This document shows, in pieces, positions 25,837 through 35,268 of a stretch of DNA of 64,000 bases (position 1 is its first letter; each line of letters opens with the position of its first letter). The notes beneath the pieces are model-generated. The model ran no database searches and had not been told where the DNA came from. It saw only the letters and a program-made list of their open reading frames with translations. Position numbers and translations under genes: made by a program. The stretch spans positions 1,674,001-1,738,000 of the forward strand of contig OY782760.1 in assembly GCA_963678205.1 (NCBI GenBank), read 5' to 3'. The DNA comes from G963556115 sp963678205. GTDB lineage: Bacteria > Planctomycetota > SZUA-567.

Positions 25837-27447
25837 TTATGATCTAAATTGTTTCCAATTTATTGAGTATTTTTTTAGACGTAGTCCCATAATTCGCTCT
25901 GTAATACCTAGTTCTTTTGCAGCTAGTGAACAATTTCCTCTGCATCTTTTGAGTGATTCAATAATTAATTCACGTTCAAGATTGTCAAGTGCCAGCTGTA
26001 GGTTGCTGTCGGTTCTATTATTGTTCTCTGGTACTTCTTCATGTTCGAAAACAATAGCTTCTGCTTTGGCTTTTGTGCTTTGTGATGGCATCTGCAAACT
26101 AGGCGGAAGGTGGTGTCCATGAATTACCCCATCATTTGAAAGCAGTACAGCTCTTTCGATGCAGTTCTCAAGTTCACGAACATTACCAGGCCAGTGGTAA
26201 GCCACAAGCATATCAATTGCCCCAGTACTGATACGTTCAATATGTTTTGAATTTTCTTGTGAGTATTTCTGCGTGAAGTGATCGGCCAGTAAGAGAACGT
26301 CACTTTTACGGTCTCGAAGAGGTGGCATATTTACAGGGAATACATTCAATCTGTAGTATAAATCCTGTCTGAATTCTCCAGTTTCAACCATCTTCTCAAG
26401 GTCACGGCTGGTTGCTGCGATAATTCTTACATCTACTTTTATTGTTCGGTTACTTCCAACAGGTTCGAATTCTTTTTCTTGAAGAACTCTGAGAAGTTTT
26501 ACCTGGGCTACAGGTGAGAAGTCGCCAATTTCATCAAGGAATAAAGTGCCTGTATTTGCAAGTTCAAATCTACCTTTTCTACTTGTTATTGCGCCAGTAA
26601 ATGCGCCTTTTTCATGACCGAAAAGTTCAGCTTCAAGCACTGTCTCAGGTAGTGCTGCGCAGTTTACTTTTATATACGGTTTATTTGCTCTTTGACTATT
26701 ATGGTGTATAGCATGGGCAGCCAACTCTTTACCACAACCACTTTCGCCTCTGATGAGTACAGTTGTATTTGATTGGGTTACCTGCCTTATTGAATCATAG
26801 ACTGAGTGCATTGCCTGCGATGTGCCAACAAAATTTTCAAGTTTAAATTTTTGATGTAGTTCGTTTTGAAGTCTCTCGTTTTCCTCCATCAAACGAACTT
26901 TATCACCTTCAATTTTAATACGGAGTCGTACAGAACGTGATACCATTGATGCAACAACCGAAAGAAGTCTTACATCTTCATTAAGGTCGTATGTCTCATC
27001 AAAATGGTGGTCTACAGACAATGTACCAAGAACTTCCTTGTTATCTTTAATCGGCACACAGATAAAGGAAGTCTCCATTACTCCGAACTGGTCTTTAATA
27101 CCTGTCCTGTTTAAAAAATCAGGCTCTTCACTGATTTTAGGAACGATTATAGCCTTTCCTGTTGCAACTACCTGACCGGTAATACCTTCTCCTGAAAGAT
27201 ATCTACCAAGTTTTTTCTGTTTTGAAGAGAGGCCATAAGAAGCATTAACCTGTATTTCTCCTGTTTGATTATTTAACAGTGTAAGCGTACAATGGGTTGC
27301 GCCAATATGTTTTGCAACATTTATAAGAATATTATCAATACCATTACGGATATCATAATTTTCATCCAACATTTGGCTGATACGGTAGAGTAAAGCCAGC
27401 TCCTCTACTTCATCTCTTACTGCATAATTTTCTGTTGTGTCAATCAT
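25837..27447 (-). CDS. NifA-like sigma-54-dependent transcriptional activator
   Basis: 536 residues: GAF sensor domain (about 30-175), AAA+ domain (about 205-440) with Walker A GESGCGKE at 234-241, the sigma-54 contact loop GAFTGA at 281-286 and Walker B LFLDEIGD, then a Fis-type helix-turn-helix at the C-terminus (GNCSLAAKELGITERIMGLR). The architecture and C-terminus are like NifA/AnfA, but no nitrogen-fixation genes are here, so nitrogenase control is not implied. It opens sigma-54 promoters after looping from distant sites. The upstream region carries a large inverted repeat (27499-27574) that may be its own binding site. Confidence 0.93.
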   Translation of the reverse strand: MIDTTENYAVRDEVEELALLYRISQMLDENYDIRNGIDNILINVAKHIGATHCTLTLLNNQTGEIQVNASYGLSSKQKKLGRYLSGEGITGQVVATGKAIIVPKISEEPDFLNRTGIKDQFGVMETSFICVPIKDNKEVLGTLSVDHHFDETYDLNEDVRLLSVVASMVSRSVRLRIKIEGDKVRLMEENERLQNELHQKFKLENFVGTSQAMHSVYDSIRQVTQSNTTVLIRGESGCGKELAAHAIHHNSQRANKPYIKVNCAALPETVLEAELFGHEKGAFTGAITSRKGRFELANTGTLFLDEIGDFSPVAQVKLLRVLQEKEFEPVGSNRTIKVDVRIIAATSRDLEKMVETGEFRQDLYYRLNVFPVNMPPLRDRKSDVLLLADHFTQKYSQENSKHIERISTGAIDMLVAYHWPGNVRELENCIERAVLLSNDGVIHGHHLPPSLQMPSQSTKAKAEAIVFEHEEVPENNNRTDSNLQLALDNLERELIIESLKRCRGNCSLAAKELGITERIMGLRLKKYSINWKQFRS

Positions 27448-27498
27448 TTTTCCTGTTACCTACAATTTTTGATTAAGAAATCAATTTTTTATAATAGT

Positions 27499-27574
27499 AC
27501 TTTACTATTGCTACACATAATTATTCACCTATTAAGGAATATACTGAAATGTTAGTATTGTGCAATAGTAAAGT
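27499..27574. repeat. 13-bp inverted repeat pair upstream of the sigma-54 activator gene
   Basis: ACTTTACTATTGC at 27499-27511 recurs as an exact reverse complement at 27562-27574, with a 50-base spacer. The left copy also sits in a nested hairpin, AATAGTA-CTT-TACTATT. The pair lies 52-127 bases upstream of the activator start, where enhancer-like or autoregulatory sites are expected. Function is inferred from position only. Confidence 0.6.
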
Positions 27575-27665
27575 TCTAAAATGTATAAAAAATCATCATT
27601 CTACTATTTTGTAGATAATTTATTGCTTAAATATTGGAAAATTAATTTCACGTTTTAGGGCTATT

Positions 27666-28780
27666 TTATGTATTACTTTTTCGGTAGATAAGTGGTGTAA
27701 TATGTCTGAAGCGCTTGAAAATTTTTGTAAAGTAACTCTGATCTTGAAACCCAGTTCTTAAAGCAATAATTAGTAATTGTAGGTTCGTATGTATAAGCGA
27801 ATATTCTGCTTTTTCAACGCGCATCTGATTCAACATGCAGGTAAAGGTCATACCAGATTATTTTTTGTGAAGAGTAGAAAAGTACTGTGGTGAAAGGAAC
27901 GCTATTTTTGCTACATCTTCACGTGTAAGTTGTCCTGTGCAAAGTTGTTGCATATGGTTTATAGCTGCAAATATTGCGCCATTATTCTGGGTTTTATCTA
28001 TTTTTTGAATGGAGTCAAATATTATTTCAAAGGTATCAACAAGTCATAGGGTAAGAGCGTCATCATCATCTATACCTGAAAGTGCGTTTAGAACTTTAAA
28101 ATTTGCATTTAGAAGGGGCTTGGTGTCATCACCGATTTCAATAACTTTGCGACACATACTAACAAATAATTCTATGAAAATACTCTTAGCAATATTCAGT
28201 TTGTTGCCGACATGAGCATATACAGAGACTAGAATTCTGTTGAACACTTTTCGGACATTACTCTTGTAGCCGTATCGTATTGCTGAGAAAAGTTCTGGTT
28301 ATTCATGCATATATATTTTTCTTATGTCGTCGTGTCCTTCATTCTTATAATCGTGTACAGCATGGGCTTTACGCTGTTCTTTTCATACTTGAGCCGGTTT
28401 AGTGTATGAGCAGTTGCATTGGTAATGTTATAGTTCTCAGCAAGTTCTCGAAGTTATGCGCAAGATCTTCTAAGATCCATAAATTTTTCATTCATAGTCT
28501 GGGCAAAGAATGTTTTCTCACTGGCACTTGCAAGTATTCCGCCTTCTATACTCATATTTATCATAATCGGAACCGCCCAATAAGCCTTCCACCTGCGCAA
28601 TACCTGATAGTTGCTTTGCCTCAGCTGTATATTTCGTTAATAGCGTGAGCACGGTTTTTTTGTAAAATCTGGGTGTCCAACCTTGCAGTCACTATTATTA
28701 AATAAAATTATGCCATTAGCATCAGCTACCATTAGAGAAAATCCCCTACGTTTTTGATACTCATTATTAAGTATTATTAA
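27666..28780 (-). pseudogene. Decayed AraC-family regulator gene
   Basis: Minus-strand reading gives recognisable AraC pieces in one frame broken by in-frame stops at 28299-28301 (TAA), 28044-28046 (TGA) and 27858-27860 (TAA). The pieces in order are SAIRYGYKSNVRKVFNRILV, a helical DTFEIIFDSIQKIDKTQNNG segment, the first helix-turn-helix (LTREDVAKIAFLSPQYFSTL), and the C-terminal helix-turn-helix GFQDQSYFTKIFKRF followed by TPLIYRKS. This matches AraC regulators whose sensory half resembles PocR. A further frameshift near 28400 and degraded sequence up to about 28780 hold the start of the gene, where the limit is uncertain. It lies divergently from a decayed UroD-type gene, which was probably its target. 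Confidence 0.8.
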
Positions 28781-29022
28781 AATACTAAAATATTCAAACT
28801 TTGTATTTGGGTGCAACCTTAATGAAAATAGTGAATTAATTTAATTATTTAAGAAAATTCTATATTAATATTACAATAATACCCAAAATATTTCTGATTG
28901 TATAATAACATTTTCCTGTATTAGTGTATTATTCTAATAATGAAAAGGGAATGTATTATTTTTTTAATTATACGATTTTGATAAATTTATTAAAAATTGA
29001 GTTTGTTCGTGTGGATGGAAAA
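28781..29022. other. Intergenic region between two decayed genes
   Basis: About 240 very AT-rich bases between the divergent remnants. It would have held their promoters; nothing definite can be read. Confidence 0.4.
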
Positions 29023-29807
29023 ATGACAAATAAAGAATTGGTTATGGCAGCGTTTAAGATGTGAGGAAACTCCTAGGTCTGCTTGGGTACCATTTGTAGA
29101 GGGGCATGGTGCTTATATTCTTGGTAAGACTGCAACTGAGTATTTGCAGAGTGCGGATCTTATTGTTAAAGATGTATTAAAGGCCTACAAGCTTTATAAA
29201 GGTGACTGTATTGCTGTATCATTTGACTTGCAGATTGAGGCCGAAGTGCTTGGATGTGAGCTACATTGGGTTGACGATTGTCCACCGTCAGTCGTTACTC
29301 ATCCACTTGAAGATTATGAAAATGCCTGTAAGCTTGATGCTCTTGAATGTTATGATAAGTGTGTTGGTAAATGGTTTGTCATGTCCCCAGGTTGTGATTT
29401 GCCTTATGACACAAAGATTGAAAATCTTCAAGCTGCTGCTTCAATTGTTCTTGATGAGTACTCTCGTGAAGCTGCTCTCTCTATAACTGCTGCAGAAGGT
29501 GATAGCTTTGATGATATAATTATTCCAGACTATGCTGGGTCTTAAGAAGGTTATTCTCAATGTCGTAACTCTTGACATCGCTTCTTGTGTGGCTTGTACA
29601 AATATGTGGAATGCAGCTAAACGTGCTACAGAAGCCTTTGGTGAGGATATTGTGGTTGCTTCAGAGCATAAAATCAGAGATCGTGATGTAGTAGGTATGA
29701 GGGTGAAGTTGGGGGTAAAGAGTATTCCTACTATATGTATAGATGGTGTCTATACATTTGAATCATTGTCCCTACAGAGTAGGAGTTTCAGGAAGCTATT
29801 AAAGTAG
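29023..29807 (+). pseudogene. Decayed UroD-family methyltransferase with C-terminal thioredoxin-like domain
   Basis: The intact ancestor would be a uroporphyrinogen-decarboxylase-type (MtaA/CmuA-like) methyltransferase. It starts MTNKELVMAAF at 29023, shifts frame near 29057, then continues CEETPRSAWVPFVEGHGAYI, TATEYLQSADLIVKDVLKAY and FDLQIEAEVLGCELHW. Near 29320 the sequence jumps to the family C-terminus (KWFVMSPGCDLPYDTKIENL), so roughly 200 middle codons are deleted. After YAGS and a stop at 29543-29545, another frame (open from 29532) carries a thioredoxin-like domain (NVVTLDIASCVACTNMW, SIPTICIDG). The fused order is known from UroD-type proteins of anaerobes; here two frameshifts and a deletion make it non-functional. 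Confidence 0.82.
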
Positions 29808-29862
29808 CATATAATAATAAAAATTAGTAATATTGTATTTTGTTTATGATAAGAAATATAAC

Positions 29863-29894
29863 GGTTTTGCTGGATAGAATTTATCAGTAAAACC
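29863..29894 (+). terminator. Terminator after the decayed UroD-type gene
   Basis: GGTTTTGCTG and CAGTAAAACC form a stem of 10-11 bp with one G-U pair, followed directly by TTTTTT. A second hairpin, CAGATAATTTG (29923-29933) with CAAATTGTCTG (29941-29951), follows without a T-run. Confidence 0.75.
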
Positions 29895-30076
29895 TTTTTT
29901 ATGTTTTGAACTGTTGGGGAAACAGATAATTTGCCTAAACCAAATTGTCTGCTGTTTTATGTTTTCTGTATACTCTATTGAAACAATGTTTACAAATTGT
30001 ATAATTTTACAGATTTTTAATTTGTTTTTTTAAAATATATGTTGTTGTTGTGCTATATGGTTAAAAGGAGAGAAAG

Positions 30077-31459
30077 ATGAGTGCAGGTTCTAGAGATCGC
30101 TTCACCGGCAGTATCGGTGTATTTCTAGCTACTGTTGGTTCGGCTATTGGTTTGGGTAATATCTGGAAGTTCCCCTATATTACTGGGCATTACGGCGGGT
30201 CTGCTTTTATTATTGTTTATCTGATTTGTATTGCGATAGTGGGTGTGCCGCTAATTATGTCTGAATTTTTACTAGGTAGAAGAACTTCAACTGATGCTGT
30301 TGATCCGTTTAGACTCTTGGCTCCTAAAAAATCAAAAGGCTGGATAGTTAATGGTTGGTTCACGGTTTTGATTTCGTTCATCATTATAACATATTATTCG
30401 ATTATTTCTGGTTGGACGTTATTTTATGCTATAGAAAGTATTCTTGGACATTTTGAAGGGTTAAATCCTGAACAGATTGGAGCAAAGTTCGGTGCTTATT
30501 ATACATCTTCGTGGCAACCAGTTATCTGGCAGATTATTTTTATGGTATTCACTCTTTATATTATTATCAAAGGTATTAAGAATGGTATTGAGAAGTTTTC
30601 TAAGTTTTTGATGCCGCTTTTATTCTTGATTATTATTATTCTGGATATTCGTTCAGTAACTCTTGAAGGTGCGAGTGCTGGACTTGATTTTCTCTTCAAA
30701 CCTGATTTTTCAAAATTAAATATTGAAGGTATTCTTTCAGCACTTGGGCATGCATTCTTTACTTTGTCACTCGGTATGGCAATTATGATGACTTATGCCG
30801 CATATATTAAAAAAGAAGTAAATCTTGGCCCGCTTGTTCTGCAGGTTGCACTTGCTGATACGGTTATTGCATTGCTTGCTGGTATTGCTATCTTCCCAGC
30901 AGTATTTGCATTTGGTATTGAGCCTGCTTCAGGACCAGGGCTTGTTTTTGTCACATTACCAAATGTATTTAATCATATGCCATTTGGCCGCCTATTTGCA
31001 TTTCTTTTCTTCTTCCTGCTCTCAACTGCTGCTTTAACATCTCAGATTTCAATTATTGAACCTAGTGTGTCTTTTTGTATCAATAGATTTAATATTGGTA
31101 GAAAAAAGGCTACTATCATAATTTGTAGTTTTGCTGTTATATTTGGGGCTTTGCTTACTCAGGGGAATGGAATTTTAAAAGATTTTAAAATTCCATTCTA
31201 TTTGGGAGGTAAGGTTGTAGATTTGAATATATTTGACTGGGCTATTACTCTTACTGACCAGTTGCTTCCAATAGCTGGATTCTTTACATCAATATTTGTT
31301 GGTTGGGTAATTGAAAAGAGTATTATAAAAGAAGAACTTACTAGTTATGGAAAGTATAAGGCAGGCTACTTTAAATTATTTGTGTTTGTTATTAAATATA
31401 TAACTCCAACAGCTATTGCGGTAATCTTTATCTCAAACACTTTTGGTCTATTTAGTTAA
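30077..31459 (+). CDS. Neurotransmitter:sodium symporter (NSS/SNF) family transporter
   Basis: 460 residues with 11-12 transmembrane helices. TM1 carries the NSS sodium/substrate signature VGSAIGLGNIWKFPYITG; TM6-TM8 are represented by HAFFTLSLGMAIMMTYAAYI and ALTSQISIIEPSVSF. Bacterial members such as MhsT and TnaT import amino acids with Na+. The absence of a twelfth helix is common in prokaryotic members. AAAGGAGAG sits just upstream of the ATG. Monocistronic. The amino acid transported cannot be told from sequence alone. Confidence 0.93.
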   Translation: MSAGSRDRFTGSIGVFLATVGSAIGLGNIWKFPYITGHYGGSAFIIVYLICIAIVGVPLIMSEFLLGRRTSTDAVDPFRLLAPKKSKGWIVNGWFTVLISFIIITYYSIISGWTLFYAIESILGHFEGLNPEQIGAKFGAYYTSSWQPVIWQIIFMVFTLYIIIKGIKNGIEKFSKFLMPLLFLIIIILDIRSVTLEGASAGLDFLFKPDFSKLNIEGILSALGHAFFTLSLGMAIMMTYAAYIKKEVNLGPLVLQVALADTVIALLAGIAIFPAVFAFGIEPASGPGLVFVTLPNVFNHMPFGRLFAFLFFFLLSTAALTSQISIIEPSVSFCINRFNIGRKKATIIICSFAVIFGALLTQGNGILKDFKIPFYLGGKVVDLNIFDWAITLTDQLLPIAGFFTSIFVGWVIEKSIIKEELTSYGKYKAGYFKLFVFVIKYITPTAIAVIFISNTFGLFS

Positions 31460-31480
31460 TAAGGTTTTATTTAAGAAATA

Positions 31481-31513
31481 AAAAAGCAGAGATCACTTTG
31501 ATCTCTGCTTTTT
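31481..31513. terminator. Bidirectional terminator between the NSS and fliS genes
   Basis: AAAAAGCAGAGATCA (31481-31495) and TGATCTCTGCTTTTT (31499-31513) form a perfect 15-bp stem with a 3-base loop between convergent genes. Confidence 0.93.
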
Positions 31514-31545
31514 CTGTAACCTATACTATAACATGTATGGTTGCG

Positions 31546-32130
31546 CTACGCGCTGGTTGTAGAATTAGATTGTTTTGTATTTAGTTTTGGCATCTTAGGA
31601 ATTGTGAGCTTGGGCATTCCTGATTCTGTTTTAGGCATTTTTGGTATATTAGGTATTTTAGGAATATTGAGTTTAGGTTTTTTAGGGATAGCATTTTCTG
31701 TCTTCTGAACGCTTTCAATAATAGGCTCTGTACTAGTAGAGGCCTTACTTTTGCCAGCTGTTTCCATTGCTACTGCCCATGCTTCTCTAAGATTTCTAAA
31801 AATATGCTGAACTTCATCAATACCTTCAGGGTCGTTCTTCATATTTGCATCAACGAGTCTTTTAATCGCATAAGTATAAAGTCTTGCAAGATTAGTTGCA
31901 ATATCTCCACCTTTTTCGTGGTCGAGTCCGTTAACAAGTTCAATAACAATATCCTGCGCTCGTACTAAGTTTTTTTGCTTAGATTCAAAATCTTTCTCTT
32001 CAATGGCTTTTCTCCCATGCTCAGAAAAGCGTATTGCTCCATCCATAAGCATTAATACAAGCTGCTCTTTACTTGCTGTCTGGATCTTTGTCTTGAGATA
32101 CTCTTTTTGTTGTTTTTGATATGGGTTCAC
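31546..32130 (-). CDS. fliS: Flagellin chaperone FliS with proline/lysine repeat tail
   Basis: 194 residues. The first 120 are FliS: YQKQQKEYLKTKIQTASKEQ, LVLMLMDGAIRFSEHGR and the helices that clamp the flagellin C-terminus. FliS keeps flagellin unpolymerised in the cytosol before export. A normal FliS ends near residue 130; here about 70 residues follow with a degenerate repeat of the type PKLxIPKIPxIPKMPK (for example KLNIPKIPNIPKMPK and MPKLTIPKMPKL). The tail is Pro/Lys/Met-rich and probably unstructured. The gene is away from the main flagellar operon and no flagellin gene is in the window. Confidence 0.88.
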   Translation of the reverse strand: MNPYQKQQKEYLKTKIQTASKEQLVLMLMDGAIRFSEHGRKAIEEKDFESKQKNLVRAQDIVIELVNGLDHEKGGDIATNLARLYTYAIKRLVDANMKNDPEGIDEVQHIFRNLREAWAVAMETAGKSKASTSTEPIIESVQKTENAIPKKPKLNIPKIPNIPKMPKTESGMPKLTIPKMPKLNTKQSNSTTSA

Positions 32131-32542
32131 AATTATAACCTCTCTTGTATTAATATGTTATGTTTGTAAATAGCAATGCCAGGATAGACCCGTTAAAGCA
32201 TTGATATCAGTGTTCATTCATGTTGTTTATTCTATAAATAATATTTTTTTGCTCTCCATGAATTATTATCGGTTACAGCAGTAGCGATCTTGAGAAACAA
32301 TTTTACATCATAAATTTTTAAAGGCTACGATAGAACCTTCATCATGTTATTATAGCATAGTTTTCAGTTTAAGGCAAATAGCTTTACTCTATGTAATATG
32401 TTAAATACAGTTACTTAAATCCGTTTTTCATTATATTATCTAATTGTATGGTTAATAAAATGGTTGTGTTTAATATATTATAACTAATACCCTGCAATGT
32501 ATAAGAGCTATGTCGTCATTACTAAATATCTAACATAAGATA
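32131..32542. other. Intergenic region
   Basis: 412 AT-rich bases between fliS and the TPR-like gene, both on the minus strand. No ORF of note, RNA gene or clear promoter was recognised. The fliS promoter should be inside it. Confidence 0.45.
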
Positions 32543-33373
32543 TTAATTTGAGCTTAGTTCATCAAGCTTTTTTAGTGTTTTAGATGGTTCCGAAGATTCA
32601 TGAATTAAATCAAGTGCTTCTTTAAAGAGCAAAGCACTTTTGGGTTCATTTTCTATGCCTTCTTCTAGAATTTGTTTTGCTTCGTCTTTTGCATTGAGCA
32701 TGATAAGGTATGAACTCAATGAAAAATAAATTGCTGGCTCAAGCTGCAGACCAATTCTTTTTAGCTTTTCAAATAAAGTAAGTATTTCTTCTGGGTCTTT
32801 TATTTTAGGAAGATACTCTTTAAGAAGAACTTTTTTGCGGTGTATATCTCCCATGGAAGTGTTGAACATAAAAATAAAAAATTCCTGACATTCTTTGAGT
32901 AGCTCTGCCTTAAAGAGCCTGTTCAGTATTACTATGCTGATATCAGTTGGGATACTAATATTGCAGTAATTATTCTTAATGAAATTGAACAATAGAAGAG
33001 GAGAGGTCGCAGGATGCATATAGAGTTCAAGTAATTTATTGGTAGTTTGCGAAACATGTTCTGGATGGTTCTTTTGAGCTAGGAGTAATATCAGCTCGCA
33101 CTCTTTTATAGCATTAGCTTTGAGTAAATTGTCAGAAACCATGAAGTAAGAGTTGAGGTTTAGATCAGGGAATTTAATTGTTGCTTGTTTGAAATACTCT
33201 ATTACCTTGGAAAAGAGTTCTACTTTGTAATATAGTTCCATTAGTAAATTGTAAATTTCAATATTTGGGGGCAAATCTACCATAGCCTGTAGAAGTGATT
33301 GTTCCGCAGCAGTAAAGTTTTCTTCAGACATTTGTGCTCTGGCTCTTTGTAGTGCTTCTTGTTCACTAGTCAT
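32543..33373 (-). CDS. TPR-like repeat protein
   Basis: 276 residues, all helical, with tandem tetratricopeptide-type units. The first is clear (ARAQMSEENFTAAEQSLLQA, PPNIEIYNLLMELYYK, LFSKVIEYFKQATIKFPD); later units are degenerate. No signal peptide or membrane segment, so a cytosolic scaffold is likely. It lies between fliS and the groE cluster, on the same strand as both, but is separated from groEL2 by a terminator. The specific role is unknown. Confidence 0.75.
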   Translation of the reverse strand: MTSEQEALQRARAQMSEENFTAAEQSLLQAMVDLPPNIEIYNLLMELYYKVELFSKVIEYFKQATIKFPDLNLNSYFMVSDNLLKANAIKECELILLLAQKNHPEHVSQTTNKLLELYMHPATSPLLLFNFIKNNYCNISIPTDISIVILNRLFKAELLKECQEFFIFMFNTSMGDIHRKKVLLKEYLPKIKDPEEILTLFEKLKRIGLQLEPAIYFSLSSYLIMLNAKDEAKQILEEGIENEPKSALLFKEALDLIHESSEPSKTLKKLDELSSN

Positions 33374-33533
33374 GGTCTTATCCTCTTGAAATCAGAAAGA
33401 ATATATTCCCTTATATACATTATAACATTTTGTTTCTATTTTAACAAGTTTTTTAGATTTATATTAGAATAGTTTGTTTGTCATTTGTCTAATTAATTTT
33501 TGTGTTTTTTTATGTTCGTTATATGTAATGAAA

Positions 33534-33566
33534 ATCGGGGGTAAGACAGAATGTCTTACCCCCGAT
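33534..33566 (-). terminator. Terminator of the groE operon
   Basis: ATCGGGGGTAAGACA (33534-33548) and TGTCTTACCCCCGAT (33552-33566) form a perfect 15-bp stem with a GAA loop. On the minus strand it is followed by TTTTCATTAC, so it terminates leftward transcription after groEL2. Confidence 0.92.
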
Positions 33567-33587
33567 AAAGAATAAACTAAATATTAA

Positions 33588-35210
33588 TTAACTGATTGCG
33601 CCAAAAGTAGTTTCTTCGTCTTCGTCTTCTGGGCAGTCTGTTATCATTGTTTCTACAGTAAGAAGAAGGGTTGCAATACTTGCTGCATTTTGAAGAGCAG
33701 TACGGGTAACCTTAGCAGGATCAACAACACCATCTTTTATCAAGTCGCCAAATTTGCCAGTGCGAGCATTATAGCCGTCATTGGCGCCCTTCATTTCGAT
33801 AACTTCCTGTGCGATTACAGAGCCATCAATACCACTATTTTCTGCAATAGTCTTTATAGGAGCTTTTATAGATGATAGAACAATGTCAATGCCAAGCTTT
33901 TCATCACCTTTTGCTTTAGAGCGTATGGACTCAATTACACTTGCAGCCTTGAGCAGTGCTGTACCACCGCCGGCCACAATACCCTCTTGAGAAGCAGCTC
34001 TAGCAGCATGCAGAGCATCTTCAACACGCGCTTTCTTCTCTTTCATCGCTTCTTCTGTAGCTGCACCAATATTAAGAATTGCAACACCACCAGTAAGTTT
34101 TGCAAGGCGTTCTTGAAGTTTTTCCTTGTCATAATCAGATGTGGTTGTCTCCATGCGGCTCTTGATCGCTGCAATACGTGCAGTCAGCTCGGCTTTCTTA
34201 CCAGCACCGTTTACGATTGTAGTGTTTTCTTTTTCGATAACAATGTTCTTTGCTTGACCGAGATCTTCCAACTCAAGAGTATCAAGTTTGATACCAAGGT
34301 CTTCCGTAACAGCTTTGCCACCTGTAAGAATAGCAATATCTTCAAGCATCGCTTTTCTGCGGTCACCAAAGCCAGGAGCTTTAACTGCACATACATTGAT
34401 TGTACCTCGCATTTTATTGACTACTAATGCTGCGAGGACTTCACTTTCAACCTCTTCTGAAATGATAAGGAGTGGCTTGCCAGCCGCTGCTACTTTTTCA
34501 AGAATAGGAATAAAATCACGGAGGTTGCTTATCTTCTTTTCATGAATAAGAATGTATGCATCTTCCATTACGCAACTCATTTTAGTTGGATTTGTGATAA
34601 AGTATGGGCTCTGGTAGCCACGGTCAAACTGCATACCTTCTACAAGATCCATTGTTGTGTCCATGCTCTTTGCTTCTTCTACCTGGATAACTCCTTCAGC
34701 GCCGACTTTTTCCATAGCATCAGCAATGATATTGCCTATTTCTGGGTCATTATTGGCTGAAATTGTTGCTACAGAAGCAATGTCAGATTTTTTCTTGCAA
34801 GGTATGCTGATCTTTTCAATGTGCTTAACAGCAGCAACAACTGCCATCTCTACACCTCTGCGGATAGCCATAGGATCTGCTCCACCTGTTACCATCTTAA
34901 GACCAGAGCTATATATCGCTTCAGCTAGAACGGTTGCCGTTGTTGTGCCGTCACCAGCAATATCTGATGTCTTTGACGCTACTTCTTTGATCATTTGAGC
35001 GCCCATATTTTCAAATGGATCTTCAAGTACTACTTCTTTAGCTACTGTAACTCCGTCTTTAGTAATACCAGGGCCGCCAAATCCTTTCTGGAAGACTACA
35101 TTGTGACCAGTAGGACCCATTGTAGACTTTACTGCTTTGGCTAGTTTGTTGATACCAGATAGAATCTTCTGGCGTGCATCATCGCTAAACATTAACTGTT
35201 TGCCTGCCAT
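33588..35210 (-). CDS. groEL: Second GroEL chaperonin, lacking the GGM tail
   Basis: 540 residues of the 60-kDa chaperonin family. ATPase residues are kept (AGDGTTTATVLAEAI, the Asp in VEDALHAARAA). The apical domain differs from its paralogue: GYQSPYFITNP and EEVESEVLAALVV, where most GroELs have GYLSP and EDVEGEALATL. The C-terminus is acidic (CPEDEDEETTFGAIS) and lacks the flexible GGM repeat found in the upstream copy and most GroELs. It is third in a groEL-groES-groEL operon. Such divergent copies are usually specialised for particular clients. Start ATG at 35210 follows AGGAG. Confidence 0.95.
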   Translation of the reverse strand: MAGKQLMFSDDARQKILSGINKLAKAVKSTMGPTGHNVVFQKGFGGPGITKDGVTVAKEVVLEDPFENMGAQMIKEVASKTSDIAGDGTTTATVLAEAIYSSGLKMVTGGADPMAIRRGVEMAVVAAVKHIEKISIPCKKKSDIASVATISANNDPEIGNIIADAMEKVGAEGVIQVEEAKSMDTTMDLVEGMQFDRGYQSPYFITNPTKMSCVMEDAYILIHEKKISNLRDFIPILEKVAAAGKPLLIISEEVESEVLAALVVNKMRGTINVCAVKAPGFGDRRKAMLEDIAILTGGKAVTEDLGIKLDTLELEDLGQAKNIVIEKENTTIVNGAGKKAELTARIAAIKSRMETTTSDYDKEKLQERLAKLTGGVAILNIGAATEEAMKEKKARVEDALHAARAASQEGIVAGGGTALLKAASVIESIRSKAKGDEKLGIDIVLSSIKAPIKTIAENSGIDGSVIAQEVIEMKGANDGYNARTGKFGDLIKDGVVDPAKVTRTALQNAASIATLLLTVETMITDCPEDEDEETTFGAIS

Positions 35211-35268
35211 ATTTATATCTCCTAATTATTTTTTAATTATTATAAAAGTTCAAACAAGTAGACCTTAT

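Noticed and set aside
25837..27447. Evidence for nitrogen fixation
   Set aside because: A NifA-like activator alone is not sufficient; no nif structural or cofactor gene is in the window, and related activators control many processes.
28406..28648. Plus-strand ORF in the decayed AraC region
   Set aside because: The minus strand carries recognisable AraC fragments; the plus frame shows no family similarity or ribosome site.
32131..32542. Sigma-28 promoter for fliS
   Set aside because: A minus-strand ACCGATAA-like sequence exists near 32265-32275, but no TAAA-type -35 lies at the required spacing.
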